A stretch of 32,049 bases of DNA from Oscillospiraceae bacterium (GCA_015064125.1 SVSV01000009.1:1-32049), one strand, 5' to 3'; counted from the first letter of the stretch, positions 7,982-16,594 are shown. Made by a program: numbers and translations. The notes: generated by a model from the sequence alone, not told the origin.

Positions 7982-8866
7982 TCAACACTTTCTTAAGATT
8001 AGATAGTCAGCAAGCTCAAGTAAAACGTCAGTACCCTCAAAAGGAGCGATCGCTGCCTTAGCCTCCTCGGTCACGCGGCGGGCAAGCGCCAGTGCCTCAG
8101 TAGGCGTATAGTAGGTAATAAAGGTGGTTTTAGCAACGTCGGAGCCAACGCTCTTGCCCGCAGTTTCGGCATCTGCCGTCACGTCAAGCACGTCGTCAAC
8201 GATCTGAAAGGCAAGCCCGATGCCTGCCGCATATTTTTTGATAGCGGCCACGCGTGCATCATCGGGGGCAAGGCCCGCGGCGACCGCACCTAACGTAGCG
8301 GATGCTACGATCAGCGCACCCGTTTTGTTTTCGTGCAGCTTTTGCAAAAGCGCAAGCGGCAGCTTTGTGGTTTCCCCGATCATATCCATGATCTGCCCCC
8401 CGATCATACCGCACGAGCCTGCTGCGCGCGCAAGAACCGTCACTGCGTTTCGCACGGCAGTGGCATCAAGCGCCTCAGCGCTTGCAAGCACGGCAAAGGC
8501 ATCTGTCAGAAGGGCGTCACCCGCAAGCAGAGCGGTCGCCTCTCCAAAGGCCTTATGGCAGGTGGGGCGTCCGCGACGCAGATCGTCGTTATCCATGCAG
8601 GGCAGATCGTCGTGTATAAGCGAATAGGTATGCACCATCTCGACTGCCATCGCACAGGGCAATGCAGCCTCGTCACTGCCACCGAGCAGACGGCAGCACT
8701 CCAATACCAGCGTAGGGCGAATACGCTTGGCACGGGGTGCCAGCAAGCTGTATGCGGCGGCATTTTGCACAGGGGCAAAGTCAGGATCAGTCTTTGCGGT
8801 ATAGCCTTGAAGTGCCCTCTCTACCAATGCCGCATTTTCGCCAAGACGCTTTATAATATCTACCAT
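7982..8866 (-). CDS. ispA: Short-chain polyprenyl (farnesyl) diphosphate synthase
   Basis: A 294-residue trans-prenyltransferase that condenses isopentenyl diphosphate onto allylic diphosphates. It has both Asp-rich motifs: DDLPCMDND (about 86-94, first motif with the two-residue insertion of bacterial FPP synthases) and DDVLD. It also has KRIRP near residue 47 and the GGQ.MD segment. I place the start at the ATG at 8866 (MVDIIKRL), two bases after the xseB stop. A longer reading up to 8944 would run through most of xseB. xseA-xseB-ispA is a standard bacterial order. Product chain length (C15 or C20) cannot be read from the sequence. Confidence 0.94.
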   Translation of the reverse strand: MVDIIKRLGENAALVERALQGYTAKTDPDFAPVQNAAAYSLLAPRAKRIRPTLVLECCRLLGGSDEAALPCAMAVEMVHTYSLIHDDLPCMDNDDLRRGRPTCHKAFGEATALLAGDALLTDAFAVLASAEALDATAVRNAVTVLARAAGSCGMIGGQIMDMIGETTKLPLALLQKLHENKTGALIVASATLGAVAAGLAPDDARVAAIKKYAAGIGLAFQIVDDVLDVTADAETAGKSVGSDVAKTTFITYYTPTEALALARRVTEEAKAAIAPFEGTDVLLELADYLILRKC

Positions 8867-8867
8867 A

Positions 8868-9092
8868 TCAGTCACCAAAGGGCTCCGTGACAAAACCGCT
8901 TTCGGTTTTGCGCACCGCCTCGATCCGTTGCTCTGCCTCGTCAAGGCAGGCCGTGCAAAAGCGGATCAGCCTCATGCCCTCCTCATAATATTGCAAGGCC
9001 TCGTCAAGCGGCACATTGCCCGCCTCTAATTTCGCCACGACCGACGCAAGATCTGTCATAGCCTGTTCAAATTTCAACTGCTCGTTTGCCAT
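8868..9092 (-). CDS. xseB: Exodeoxyribonuclease VII small subunit
   Basis: A 74-residue helical protein with the family core FEQAMTDLASVVAKLE and PLDEALQYYEEGMRLIRFC. It forms exonuclease VII with XseA, degrading single-stranded DNA to oligonucleotides. I chose the ATG at 9092 (MANEQ), with AAGGTG 6-7 bases before it. A GTG at 9101 would add three residues. It starts just after the xseA stop. Confidence 0.95.
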   Translation of the reverse strand: MANEQLKFEQAMTDLASVVAKLEAGNVPLDEALQYYEEGMRLIRFCTACLDEAEQRIEAVRKTESGFVTEPFGD

Positions 9093-9093
9093 A

Positions 9094-10302
9094 TCAATCA
9101 CCTTTCACCAATTCAGTTACGGTGGCCGATGCCACACCGTCGCGCAAGCGCACGCGCACGCCATCGCCTACCGATAGCTCCGAGACCGAGGAAACGGCCT
9201 TTCCCTGCCCGTCAAACACCGCGGCATAGCCGCGTGCAAGCACCGAGAGGGGCGATAGCGTCTGCATTTTGCCACACAGTGCGGCAAAGCTGTTTTTTTG
9301 CTTTAAAAATAACAGGTCAAGCGCCGCATCCTGCTTTTGGGCAAGATAGGAAAGCTCCATGTGCTTATCCGCTACGTAATTTTGCGGATTTTGCATCGGT
9401 CGCGCGGCAGCAAGCTCTCTTACGGCCGCACGCAGCACTGTGATCCTTGCTTGCGTTGCCTTGAAGATCGTATTTTCCGCACTAAGGAGCATCTGGCGCA
9501 GCTCGCTTTTATCGGGCACGGCCAGCTCGGCGGCAGCAGAGGGTGTGGGTGCACGCAGATCCGCCACAAGATCGCAAAGTGTAAAATCGGTTTCATGACC
9601 GACGGCGGATATGACAGGAATACGGGAAGCCGCTACAGTGCGTGCCAGCCCTTCATCGTTAAATGCAAACAGATCCTCAGCGGAGCCGCCGCCACGCCCG
9701 ATGATCATCACGTCAACGGGCAGTTGATCGTTAAAAAACCGCACGCCGTCAGCAAGACTCTTCGGGGCTGACTGGCCCTGCACGAGTGCGGGATACAGCA
9801 CCACGCGCGCCAAGGGAAAGCGACGTCCTAAAATATCGATCATATCGCGCACGGCAGCACCCGTTTCAGAGGTGATAAGACCAATGGATCGCGGGACCTT
9901 TGGCAAGGGCTTTTTGCGCGTCTCGTCAAACAATCCCTCGGCCGCCAGCTTACGCTTTAATTGCTCAAGGGCAAGATAGAGCGCCCCTAAGCCATCAGGC
10001 TGCATCAGGTTGACGTAGATCTGATATTGTCCGTCACGCGGAAAAACCGAAACGCGACCCGTGAGGATCACCTTCATGCCGTTTTCGGGCCTGAAGCTCA
10101 CGTATTGCGCTGCGGAACGGAACATCACGGCACGCAGCGTGCCCGTTTCGTCCTTGAGAGAAAAGTAAAAATGCCCTGACTTATGGTGGGTGAAATTGGA
10201 GATCTCACCTCTTACCGAAAGATTGGCCAAAAAGGGATTGGCATCCATGGTCATGCGCAGATATTCATTCAGTTGTGTGACTGTCAAAAGCTCTGCTGAC
10301 AT
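9094..10302 (-). CDS. xseA: Exodeoxyribonuclease VII large subunit
   Basis: A 402-residue nuclease subunit with an N-terminal OB-fold (about 1-100, FLANLSVRGEISNF and FYFSLKD). The catalytic core carries LITSETGAAVRD, IIGRGGGSAEDL, FNDEGLAR and SAVGHETDFTLCDLVADLRAPTPSAAAEL (first part of that conserved run). A C-terminal coiled coil binds XseB. AAGGAG precedes the ATG. It lies 15 bp after the TsaD-like gene. Confidence 0.97.
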   Translation of the reverse strand: MSAELLTVTQLNEYLRMTMDANPFLANLSVRGEISNFTHHKSGHFYFSLKDETGTLRAVMFRSAAQYVSFRPENGMKVILTGRVSVFPRDGQYQIYVNLMQPDGLGALYLALEQLKRKLAAEGLFDETRKKPLPKVPRSIGLITSETGAAVRDMIDILGRRFPLARVVLYPALVQGQSAPKSLADGVRFFNDQLPVDVMIIGRGGGSAEDLFAFNDEGLARTVAASRIPVISAVGHETDFTLCDLVADLRAPTPSAAAELAVPDKSELRQMLLSAENTIFKATQARITVLRAAVRELAAARPMQNPQNYVADKHMELSYLAQKQDAALDLLFLKQKNSFAALCGKMQTLSPLSVLARGYAAVFDGQGKAVSSVSELSVGDGVRVRLRDGVASATVTELVKGD

Positions 10303-10317
10303 GATCCTCTCTCCTTT

Positions 10318-11283
10318 TTAATCGTTTTGTGCCGCAAGTGCACGTGCACGGCAGATCAGCGCCACGCCTGCGGCGTTATCCGCTGAAAACGCAGGCTCGG
10401 CAAAGTAGATCTCCCCACCGAGCGCATCCTTCAATTGCTTTGCAATAATGCGGTTGCTCATCACGCCGCCCGAAAACAAAAGCGGCAGCGATGGGTCAGC
10501 GGCGCGCAAATGCGCGGCAAGGGCAGCAAGGGTGCGTGCAATAAAGTCAAGCACAAGGGCTGCCACCAACGGCTTGTCCCCTGTTTCCTCAAAAAGCCGC
10601 AGCGCCATATTTTCAAGTCCTGACAAATGACACGTGCCACCACTGACGGCAAGGCGTGGCTTTGGTATTTTTTTGGTATTCTGCCCTGCCAGCACCTCAA
10701 GATGCGGACCGCAGGGAAAGGACAGCCCCAACGCAACGCCCACGCGGTCGACCGCTTGTCCTGCGTGCAGATCAACGCTGCCGCCAATGGGGGTGATCTC
10801 AAAATCGGCGCCCCTTGGCGTTACACGCAGCATATCGGTAGTCCCTCCCGAAACGTGAAAGGCACCGAAGCTGCGCCCCTGTAAGGAAGCCTGCGCCCCC
10901 GAGGAATACAAGGCCGCCATCAGGTGTCCTGCCTGGTGTGAGCAGGTATAGATCGGCAAGGAAAGCGGTGCCGCCAGTGCGTGCGCCGCTACAGCCCCCG
11001 ATAAAAAGCAAGGCATATACGAGTCTGCCTCGTCGCGCGGTGCACGGGAATAGCAGACTGCCGCAGGATGAAGCCCCTTTATCATCAGACCGAGCTCGTC
11101 CATCAGATGCGGCAGATTTTTGACGTGTGCAAAGACCGCGTCACTTTGCCGAAGCCCTCTCTCCCCCGCCTTGACTGGCAAGGGCGCCTTGAGATTTGCC
11201 AGCACCTCCCCCGCGCCGTTCACCACGGCCACTGAGGTGGTATAGTTACTGGTGTCGATGCCGATATAGCAGGCGTTATACAT
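10318..11283 (-). CDS. TsaD/Kae1-like (M22 family) paralogue
   Basis: A 321-residue ASKHA-fold protein that opens with IGIDTSNYTTSVAVV, like TsaD/Kae1, and keeps a metal-type HQAGH (HxxxH). It also has SGGTTDM and LLFSGGVMSNR. True TsaD, the tRNA t6A transferase subunit, is about 335-345 residues and has a longer HxxxH region with HAKYGGVVPE-type sequence. Here the equivalent reads SDAVFAHVKNLPHL. I therefore call it a paralogue rather than TsaD itself. Function unknown; the position between nusB and xseA suggests a housekeeping job. The ATG at 11283 overlaps the nusB stop by 8 bp. A GTG at 11292 is possible. Confidence 0.82.
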   Translation of the reverse strand: MYNACYIGIDTSNYTTSVAVVNGAGEVLANLKAPLPVKAGERGLRQSDAVFAHVKNLPHLMDELGLMIKGLHPAAVCYSRAPRDEADSYMPCFLSGAVAAHALAAPLSLPIYTCSHQAGHLMAALYSSGAQASLQGRSFGAFHVSGGTTDMLRVTPRGADFEITPIGGSVDLHAGQAVDRVGVALGLSFPCGPHLEVLAGQNTKKIPKPRLAVSGGTCHLSGLENMALRLFEETGDKPLVAALVLDFIARTLAALAAHLRAADPSLPLLFSGGVMSNRIIAKQLKDALGGEIYFAEPAFSADNAAGVALICRARALAAQND

Positions 11284-11695
11284 TTTCAGCACCGAGCAGC
11301 TCGTCCTTGATGCTGTTTAACACGCCGTTGACGAAGGCGCGCGCGCTTTCCTCGTCAAATTTTTTGGAAAGCTCCACCGCCTCATTGATCGCCACGTGAT
11401 GGGGCACGTCGTCAAGATAGCGCATTTCAAAAATTGCCAAACGCAAAATCGAACGTGACACACGGGAAATACGCGTGACCTTCCAGCCCTTGGCGTGCTT
11501 ATTGATCAGGTCGTCAAGCTCATTCTGGTGCTCACCCACGCCAAAATAGACGGCCTTGATATAGTCGTCCTCACCGATTTCGCGATTTTCGGTGGAAAGA
11601 GCAAAAATATCAGCCCTTGCCTCGCCTTGCTTAAACTCGGTTTCAAAAAGCAATTCAAAGGCTGCCTCGCGTGCCATTCTTCTGTTCATAGCCAT
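11276..11695 (-). CDS. nusB: Transcription antitermination factor NusB
   Basis: A 139-residue all-helical RNA-binding protein, the first gene of the long operon. Family features are MNRRMAREAAFELLFE at the start, ISRVSRSILRLAIFEM and INEAVELSKKFDEESARAFVNGVL (first part diagnostic). NusB with NusE binds boxA of rRNA leaders to prevent termination. AAAGGAAAA precedes the ATG. A consensus promoter lies about 55 bp upstream. Confidence 0.96.
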   Translation of the reverse strand: MAMNRRMAREAAFELLFETEFKQGEARADIFALSTENREIGEDDYIKAVYFGVGEHQNELDDLINKHAKGWKVTRISRVSRSILRLAIFEMRYLDDVPHHVAINEAVELSKKFDEESARAFVNGVLNSIKDELLGAENV

Positions 11696-11750
11696 ATTAA
11701 TTTTCCTTTTCCTTGGTTGAAAAATGCAGATGATAATATAATTCTATATA

Positions 11751-11779
11751 ATTATATATCTCCTATCTTTTAAAGTCAA
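11751..11779 (-). promoter_or_regulatory. Sigma-A promoter of the nusB-ybaK operon
   Basis: Minus strand TTGACT (11774-11779), 17-bp spacer, TATAAT (11751-11756). This is the only clear promoter found ahead of the eleven closely spaced genes down to ybaK. Confidence 0.85.
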
Positions 11780-11813
11780 GAGGAAATGATGAATATTTGC
11801 ATAAAAAATGCAT

Positions 11814-11845
11814 AAAAAAGCGGAGAACGCTCGGCGTTCTCCGCT
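11814..11845 (-). terminator. Terminator of the rubredoxin gene
   Basis: A 12-bp perfect stem (11819-11830 with 11834-11845, loop TCG) is followed on the minus strand by TTTTT. It lies 22 bp after the rubredoxin stop and insulates it from the nusB promoter. Confidence 0.88.
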
Positions 11846-11866
11846 TTGAAAATTCAACAGATCGCG

Positions 11867-12043
11867 TTATTCGTTGCTATCGGCACCGATTTGTTCAAAA
11901 TCGTCCTTGGACGCACCGCAAAGCGGGCAAACGTAATCCTCGGGCAGATCCTCAAAATCCGTTCCCTCAGCGATGCCGTTCTCAGGCTCGCCCACACGCG
12001 GGTCATACTCATAACCGCACAGTGCACATACGTAGGTTGCCAT
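11867..12043 (-). CDS. Rubredoxin
   Basis: A 58-residue rubredoxin. It has two iron-binding knuckles, CALCGY (residues 6-11) and CPLCGA (39-44), plus YDP and the DLPEDYVCP segment, which together hold one Fe(Cys)4 centre for one-electron transfer. In anaerobes such proteins feed superoxide reductases, flavodiiron proteins and rubrerythrin. The start is firm: GAGGAGG lies 7 bases before the ATG. It is monocistronic, with its own promoter and terminator. The gene is short and easily missed by length-filtered gene finding. Confidence 0.97.
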   Translation of the reverse strand: MATYVCALCGYEYDPRVGEPENGIAEGTDFEDLPEDYVCPLCGASKDDFEQIGADSNE

Positions 12044-12081
12044 AAAAAATCCTCCTCAGCTTTCAAAGGTTGGTACTATAT

Positions 12082-12110
12082 ATCATAATCACACAATATG
12101 ACCTTGTCAA
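12082..12110 (-). promoter_or_regulatory. Sigma-A promoter of rubredoxin
   Basis: Minus strand TTGACA (12105-12110), 17-bp spacer, TATGAT (12082-12087), about 40 bp before the rubredoxin ATG. Confidence 0.8.
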
Positions 12111-12165
12111 TACCGTTTTTAAGCATTTTTAAAATTTTGGCAATATACACAAAGCCTTCCCTCAC

Positions 12166-12801
12166 CTATTCCTGCTCAGCGCGGGCAAGATAGCTTTTGA
12201 CGACGGCGGCGATCATTTGTGCCGCCCCCTCAACGCCAAGCAGTGCGCTGTCAATGCAAAGATGATAATTGTCAAGCTTTCCCCATTTTCTGCCCGTGTA
12301 GAAATTGTAATAGTTCATACGCCGCTTGTCGGTTTTGGCGATCATTGAGGCGGCCTCATCACGGCTGACGGTGTACTCCTTCATGATACGCGCAATGCGC
12401 TCCTCCTTATCGGCATACACGAACACGCTGATGCGGTTGGGATGATTGCGCAGCACGTAATCGGCACAGCGACCGATAAAAATGCAATTTTCTTCCTCTG
12501 CTGCTTTTTTGATGATCTCGGTCTGGGTGATAAAAAGCTGGTCATTGATCGGCACGTCAACGCCGATGCTATAAGAGCCGTACAGCGTGGTGCCTACGGC
12601 AAGTGTATAAAGAAGGCTGTTGGTTGCTTTTTCATCTACACGGCGAAGCGCATCGGGGTTGATACCGTTTTTTTGAGCGGCCATGAACAAGAGCTCCTTA
12701 TCGTAAACACGAAAGCCGAGCAATTCACCAAGGCGCACGCCGATCTCTCTGCCGCCGCTGCCATACTGTCTGCCGATCGTAATTGCCAATTTACCTGCCA
12801 T
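12166..12801 (-). CDS. Cytidylate kinase-like protein
   Basis: A 211-residue P-loop protein of the cytidylate-kinase-like family. The nucleotide loop is GRQYGSGGRE (10-19), followed by YDKELL, FIGRCADYVL and a lid-like region RRMNYYNFYTGRKWG. It differs from canonical Cmk (about 225 residues, GPSGSGKS loop), so substrate is uncertain. Clostridia carry several such paralogues of unknown role. AAGGAGGAGG precedes the ATG. It is transcribed from its own promoter, divergently from the flippase at 12925. Confidence 0.82.
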   Translation of the reverse strand: MAGKLAITIGRQYGSGGREIGVRLGELLGFRVYDKELLFMAAQKNGINPDALRRVDEKATNSLLYTLAVGTTLYGSYSIGVDVPINDQLFITQTEIIKKAAEEENCIFIGRCADYVLRNHPNRISVFVYADKEERIARIMKEYTVSRDEAASMIAKTDKRRMNYYNFYTGRKWGKLDNYHLCIDSALLGVEGAAQMIAAVVKSYLARAEQE

Positions 12802-12839
12802 GATTTCCTCCTCCTTGCAAATAAAAGCCTTACAAGTTG

Positions 12840-12868
12840 ATTATAGCATATTTTTTTTGCCTTGTAAA
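12840..12868 (-). promoter_or_regulatory. Sigma-A promoter of the cytidylate kinase-like gene
   Basis: Minus strand TTTACA (12863-12868), 17-bp spacer, TATAAT (12840-12845), about 39 bp before the ATG at 12801. Confidence 0.8.
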
Positions 12869-12924
12869 GAGAATATGTGTGCTAATGAAAAGAAATAACG
12901 AATAGATTTTTTTGAGGTGAGAAA

Positions 12925-14484
12925 ATGAAAACAAAGCAACAATATCTTTACAACGCCCTGTTGGCCGCCGCCGTCACGCTATTGATGCGCACGGTTGGCG
13001 TGGCCTTTAACGTTTACATATCGGGGCGTGTGGGTGCCGAGGCTATGGGGCTTTTGTCACTTGTCGGGGGTGTTTACAGCTTTGCCGTAACGCTGGGCAC
13101 CTCAGGCATCCATCTGGCTACCGTACGCACGCTCTCCGAGCGGCTAAAGCGCTCAGGCGGTGCCGAAAACCGTAAATGCCTCAAGGCCTGTCTTTCCTAT
13201 GCAGCCTTTTTCGGCACGCTCGCAACGGTCCTGCTCTTCCTGCTCGCCAAGCCGATCGGCTTATACCTTTTAAAGGACACGCGCACGGTAAGAGCGCTCA
13301 CCATGCTCTCCTTTACCCTGCTACCGATTGCCATAAGCGCCGTGTTCAACGGTTATTTTACAGCTGTGCGCCGCGCCTATAAAAACGCCATCGCACAGAT
13401 CAGTGAGCAGGCGGTAAAGATCACGTTTACCTCTTATCTGCTGTCCATGGCAGCGCCGAAAAGCACAGAGGGCGGGCTGATCGCCATTTTGATGGGCGGT
13501 GCCGTTGCCGAGGCACTGACCCTTTTGTTAAATCTTATGCTGTTTCTTATTGACAAGCGCCGATACAAGGGCATAAAGCAGCAAAAAAACACAAGTCCCG
13601 TGCGCGTAGCAGCGGTGGCTTTGCCTGTGGCTATTAGTGCCTATATGCGGTCTGGTTTATTAACAATAGAACATATTTTAATCCCAAGAGGACTTTCAGC
13701 CTATGGAGCAGGCAGTGCAGCTGCTCTTGCCGCTTATGGCACCCTACAAGGCATGGCCCTGCCCGTGATCCTATATCCCGCCGCCATTCTTTCCTCCTTT
13801 TCGGCACTTCTGATCCCCGAGATCACCGAGCAGCAGACTATAAATAACAGGCGAGAAATATGCTATATAGCAGGGCGAGCTTATCAGGTCTCCTTGCTTT
13901 TTTCCATCGGCACCGCGGCGGTCATGCTCTTTCTTTCTGGCGAGCTTGGCACCGTGCTTTACAACAGCTCCGAGGTCGGTTACTTCATCAAATGCCTGGC
14001 GCCCCTGATCCCTATCATGTATCTTGACACCGCCACCGACGCGCTTTTAAAGGGGCTTGGTGAGCAGGTATATTCCATGAACGTCAATATTGCCGATGCC
14101 CTGCTCTCGGTCGTCCTTGTATTTTTCCTGGTGCCACGCATTGGCATCCACGGCTACGTTGTAACGATCTACGTCACCGAAATATTCAATGCGGCACTGA
14201 GCATCGCGCGCCTATTGCATGTCAGCAGCTACCGTCCGCGCCCCGTGCGCCTCTTGCTACTCCCTTTGCTGTCTGCCGTCGGCGCCGCCGCCGTTGCCAA
14301 TATTTTCTTTCATTATGTGAAGGTACCGCAAAACGGCGGGGGCCTCACGGCACACGTTCTGGGCTTTGTTATCATTTATGTCATCCTGCTGATCCTCACC
14401 GGCACATTGCCGCGTCAGGACCTGAAATGGCTGAAAAATTTGTTTTTTTGCAAGCAAGAGCCAACGCTTGCAGAAAAAGGCTGA
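12925..14484 (+). CDS. SpoVB-like polysaccharide/lipid flippase (MOP superfamily)
   Basis: A 519-residue integral membrane protein with about 14 hydrophobic segments. It opens with the MurJ/SpoVB/Wzx-type pattern LLMRTVGVAFNVYISGRVGAEAMGL (early part diagnostic) and has FNGYFTAVRRAYKNAIAQISEQ in the first half. SpoVB-like proteins move lipid-linked precursors such as lipid II across the membrane, in some species during spore cortex synthesis. The sigG gene nearby makes a sporulation role plausible but unproved. GAGGTGAG precedes the ATG. It is monocistronic on the plus strand, with no clear sigma-A promoter (only a weak TTGCCT...GCTAAT). Confidence 0.88.
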   Translation: MKTKQQYLYNALLAAAVTLLMRTVGVAFNVYISGRVGAEAMGLLSLVGGVYSFAVTLGTSGIHLATVRTLSERLKRSGGAENRKCLKACLSYAAFFGTLATVLLFLLAKPIGLYLLKDTRTVRALTMLSFTLLPIAISAVFNGYFTAVRRAYKNAIAQISEQAVKITFTSYLLSMAAPKSTEGGLIAILMGGAVAEALTLLLNLMLFLIDKRRYKGIKQQKNTSPVRVAAVALPVAISAYMRSGLLTIEHILIPRGLSAYGAGSAAALAAYGTLQGMALPVILYPAAILSSFSALLIPEITEQQTINNRREICYIAGRAYQVSLLFSIGTAAVMLFLSGELGTVLYNSSEVGYFIKCLAPLIPIMYLDTATDALLKGLGEQVYSMNVNIADALLSVVLVFFLVPRIGIHGYVVTIYVTEIFNAALSIARLLHVSSYRPRPVRLLLLPLLSAVGAAAVANIFFHYVKVPQNGGGLTAHVLGFVIIYVILLILTGTLPRQDLKWLKNLFFCKQEPTLAEKG

Positions 14485-14496
14485 TTTTTTTGCCGT

Positions 14497-14532
14497 TTTT
14501 GCAAGTTTCAAACTTCAATCTTGCAAAATTTT
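14497..14532 (+). terminator. Probable terminator of the SpoVB-like flippase
   Basis: TTTTGCAAG (14497-14505) pairs with CTTGCAAAA (14520-14528), followed by TTTT. The stem is 9 bp but AT-rich and the loop is 14 bases, so strength is uncertain. Confidence 0.45.
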
Positions 14533-14569
14533 CTCTCTGAAATTGGCAAAAAACCCTTTAAGGGATTTT

Positions 14570-14585
14570 AAAATGTTAACATTTT
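14570..14585. promoter_or_regulatory. Perfect 16-bp palindrome upstream of the pck promoter
   Basis: AAAATGTTAACATTTT is perfectly self-complementary and ends 20 bp before the pck -35. It could bind a dimeric regulator of gluconeogenesis. No regulator is identified. Confidence 0.4.
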
Positions 14586-14605
14586 GTAACCTTTGAAAGT
14601 TTTAG

Positions 14606-14634
14606 TTGCAAATTGTGCAAAAATATAGTAAAAT
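14606..14634 (+). promoter_or_regulatory. Sigma-A promoter of pck
   Basis: TTGCAA (14606-14611), 17-bp spacer, TAAAAT (14629-14634). The leader of about 47 bases holds a small GACTG-CTACA-CAGTC hairpin just before the AGGAGG ribosome site. Confidence 0.75.
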
Positions 14635-14688
14635 GGAAATCGTAGATTTGACTGCTACACAGTCTAAGATTTTAGGAGGAGAAAAACA

Positions 14689-16485
14689 ATGAAACATTTG
14701 ACCACTAACAAGTATGTTGTGTCGTGGATCGAAGAAATGGCCGCTATGACCCAACCCGATAAGATCGTTTGGATCGACGGCACCGAGGAGCAGGCTGAGG
14801 CTCTGCGCGCGGAGGCTTGCGCTACCGGCGAGATCATCAAGCTCAACCAGGAAAAGCTTCCCAACTGCTACCTGCACCGCACCGCCGTTAACGACGTTGC
14901 TCGTGTTGAGGGCAGAACCTATATCTGCACCGAGAAGAAAGAGGATGCAGGCAACATCAACAACTGGATGGCTCCCGCTGAGATGAAGGCTAAGCTCTTC
15001 AAGCTCTACACCGGCTCCATGAAGGGTCGCACCATGTACGTTATCCCCTACTCCATGGGTGTTGTTGGCTCTGACTTCGCAAAATACGGCATCGAGCTCA
15101 CCGACTCCATCTACGTTGTACTGAACATGCTCATCATGACGCGTGTTGGCACCAACGTGCTTGAGGCACTGGGCGACAGCGCAGACTACATCAAGGGTCT
15201 GCACGCTAAGGCTGATATCGACGAGGAGAACCGTTATATCACCCACTTCCCCGAAACCAATGAGATCATGTCCGTGAACTCCGGCTACGGCGGCAACGTT
15301 CTGCTTGGCAAAAAGTGCTTTGCACTTCGTATCGCCTCCTACCTCGGTCGCAAAGAGGGCTGGATGGCTGAGCACATGCTCATCCTCGGCGTAAAATACC
15401 CCAACGGCGAGAAGAAGTATATCACCGCCGCATTCCCCTCCGCTTGCGGTAAGACCAACCTTGCTATGCTCATCCCCCCCAAGGCTCTCAAGGCTGAGGG
15501 CTATGAGGTTGAGTGCGTAGGCGACGACATCGCTTGGCTGCGCGTCAACAAGGAGGACGGCAAGCTTTACGCTGTTAACCCCGAGAACGGCTTCTTCGGC
15601 GTGGCTCCCGGCACCAACGAGAAGTCCAACCCCAACGCACTGCACACCTGCCTGCGCGACACCATCTTCACCAACGTCGTGCACGACACCAAGAACAACA
15701 CCGTTTGGTGGGAAGGCCTTGACAACAATCCTCCCCAGCCCGGTGATGCCATCGACTGGAAGGGCAATCCTTGGGATTGCACCAAGTATGACAAGAAGGA
15801 TAAGTCCACCTGCGGCGCACATCCCAACTCCCGCTTCACTGCTCTTGCAAAGAACTGCCCCTGCATTTCTCCCGAGTTTGACAGCCTGAAGGGTGTTCCG
15901 GTATCCGCTATCGTATTCGGCGGCCGTCGCGCAAAGACCGCTCCCCTGGTTTACCAGTCCTTCAACTGGCAGCACGGCTCCTTCGTTGGCTCCATCATGG
16001 CCTCCGAGACCACCGCAGCTGCTGCCGGTGCCGTTGGCGTAGTTCGCCGCGATCCCATGGCTATGCGTCCCTTCGTTGGCTACAACATGGGTGACTACTG
16101 GAAGCACTGGCTCGATATGGGCAAGGTGATCCCCAACGCACCTAAGATCTTCCACGTAAACTGGTTCCGCACCGATGACGAGGGTCACTTCATTTGGCCC
16201 GGCTTTGGTGACAATCTCCGCGTTCTTCTTTGGATCCTTGCCCGTTGCGAGGATAAGGTTGACGCTGTTGAAACCGCCATCGGCTACGTTCCGAAGGCTG
16301 AGGATATCAACATCGAGGGCCTTGAGGGCGTAACCATTGACACCATTCGCGATCTGCTTACCGTTGACGTTCCCTCCTGGAAGGCAGACGTTGAGAATAT
16401 CAAGGAGTTCTACGCACAGGTGGGCGAGGCTGTTCCCGCTACCATGTACGAGGAGCTTGCTGCTCTTGAAGCACGTCTTGGCTAA
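14689..16485 (+). CDS. pckG: Phosphoenolpyruvate carboxykinase (GTP)
   Basis: A 598-residue GTP-type PEPCK (EC 4.1.1.32), which converts oxaloacetate and GTP to PEP, CO2 and GDP, or runs in reverse as an anaplerotic CO2-fixing step. Motifs are the P-loop FPSACGKTN (249-257) with the hyper-reactive Cys253, the metal strand GDDIAW, FGGRR, and the guanine-pocket FNWQHGSFVG and NWFR. Length fits the GTP family (about 600), not the ATP family (about 530). AGGAGG precedes the ATG. Codon choice is heavily biased (GCT, GTT, ATC, AAG, CTC/CTT) compared with its neighbours, as expected for very high expression. It is monocistronic, with its own promoter and terminator. Confidence 0.97.
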   Translation: MKHLTTNKYVVSWIEEMAAMTQPDKIVWIDGTEEQAEALRAEACATGEIIKLNQEKLPNCYLHRTAVNDVARVEGRTYICTEKKEDAGNINNWMAPAEMKAKLFKLYTGSMKGRTMYVIPYSMGVVGSDFAKYGIELTDSIYVVLNMLIMTRVGTNVLEALGDSADYIKGLHAKADIDEENRYITHFPETNEIMSVNSGYGGNVLLGKKCFALRIASYLGRKEGWMAEHMLILGVKYPNGEKKYITAAFPSACGKTNLAMLIPPKALKAEGYEVECVGDDIAWLRVNKEDGKLYAVNPENGFFGVAPGTNEKSNPNALHTCLRDTIFTNVVHDTKNNTVWWEGLDNNPPQPGDAIDWKGNPWDCTKYDKKDKSTCGAHPNSRFTALAKNCPCISPEFDSLKGVPVSAIVFGGRRAKTAPLVYQSFNWQHGSFVGSIMASETTAAAAGAVGVVRRDPMAMRPFVGYNMGDYWKHWLDMGKVIPNAPKIFHVNWFRTDDEGHFIWPGFGDNLRVLLWILARCEDKVDAVETAIGYVPKAEDINIEGLEGVTIDTIRDLLTVDVPSWKADVENIKEFYAQVGEAVPATMYEELAALEARLG

Positions 16486-16510
16486 TATCGAACAAACGCA
16501 ATAAGCAACA

Positions 16511-16546
16511 CCGCCCCCACGGCACGCCGTGGGGGCGGATCTTTTT
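16511..16546 (+). terminator. Terminator of pckG
   Basis: A 12-bp GC-rich stem (16511-16522 with 16527-16538) is followed by ATCTTTTT, 25 bp after the pckG stop. Confidence 0.92.
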
Positions 16547-16553
16547 ATAAAAG

Positions 16554-16582
16554 AAAAGGCGACTGCACCTTGTGCAGTCGCC
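16554..16582 (-). terminator. Terminator of rplS
   Basis: An 11-bp perfect stem (16558-16568 with 16572-16582, loop CTT) is followed on the minus strand by TTTTCTTTTAT. With the pckG terminator it separates two convergent genes. Confidence 0.9.
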
Positions 16583-16594
16583 CCATCCTGGAGA

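Noticed and set aside
8867-8944. A longer N-terminus for the polyprenyl synthase
   Set aside because: It would overlap xseB out of frame and has no family similarity. The ATG at 8866 fits the family and the spacing.
10318-11283. Calling the M22-family protein TsaD
   Set aside because: It is shorter and the metal-site region differs from true TsaD.
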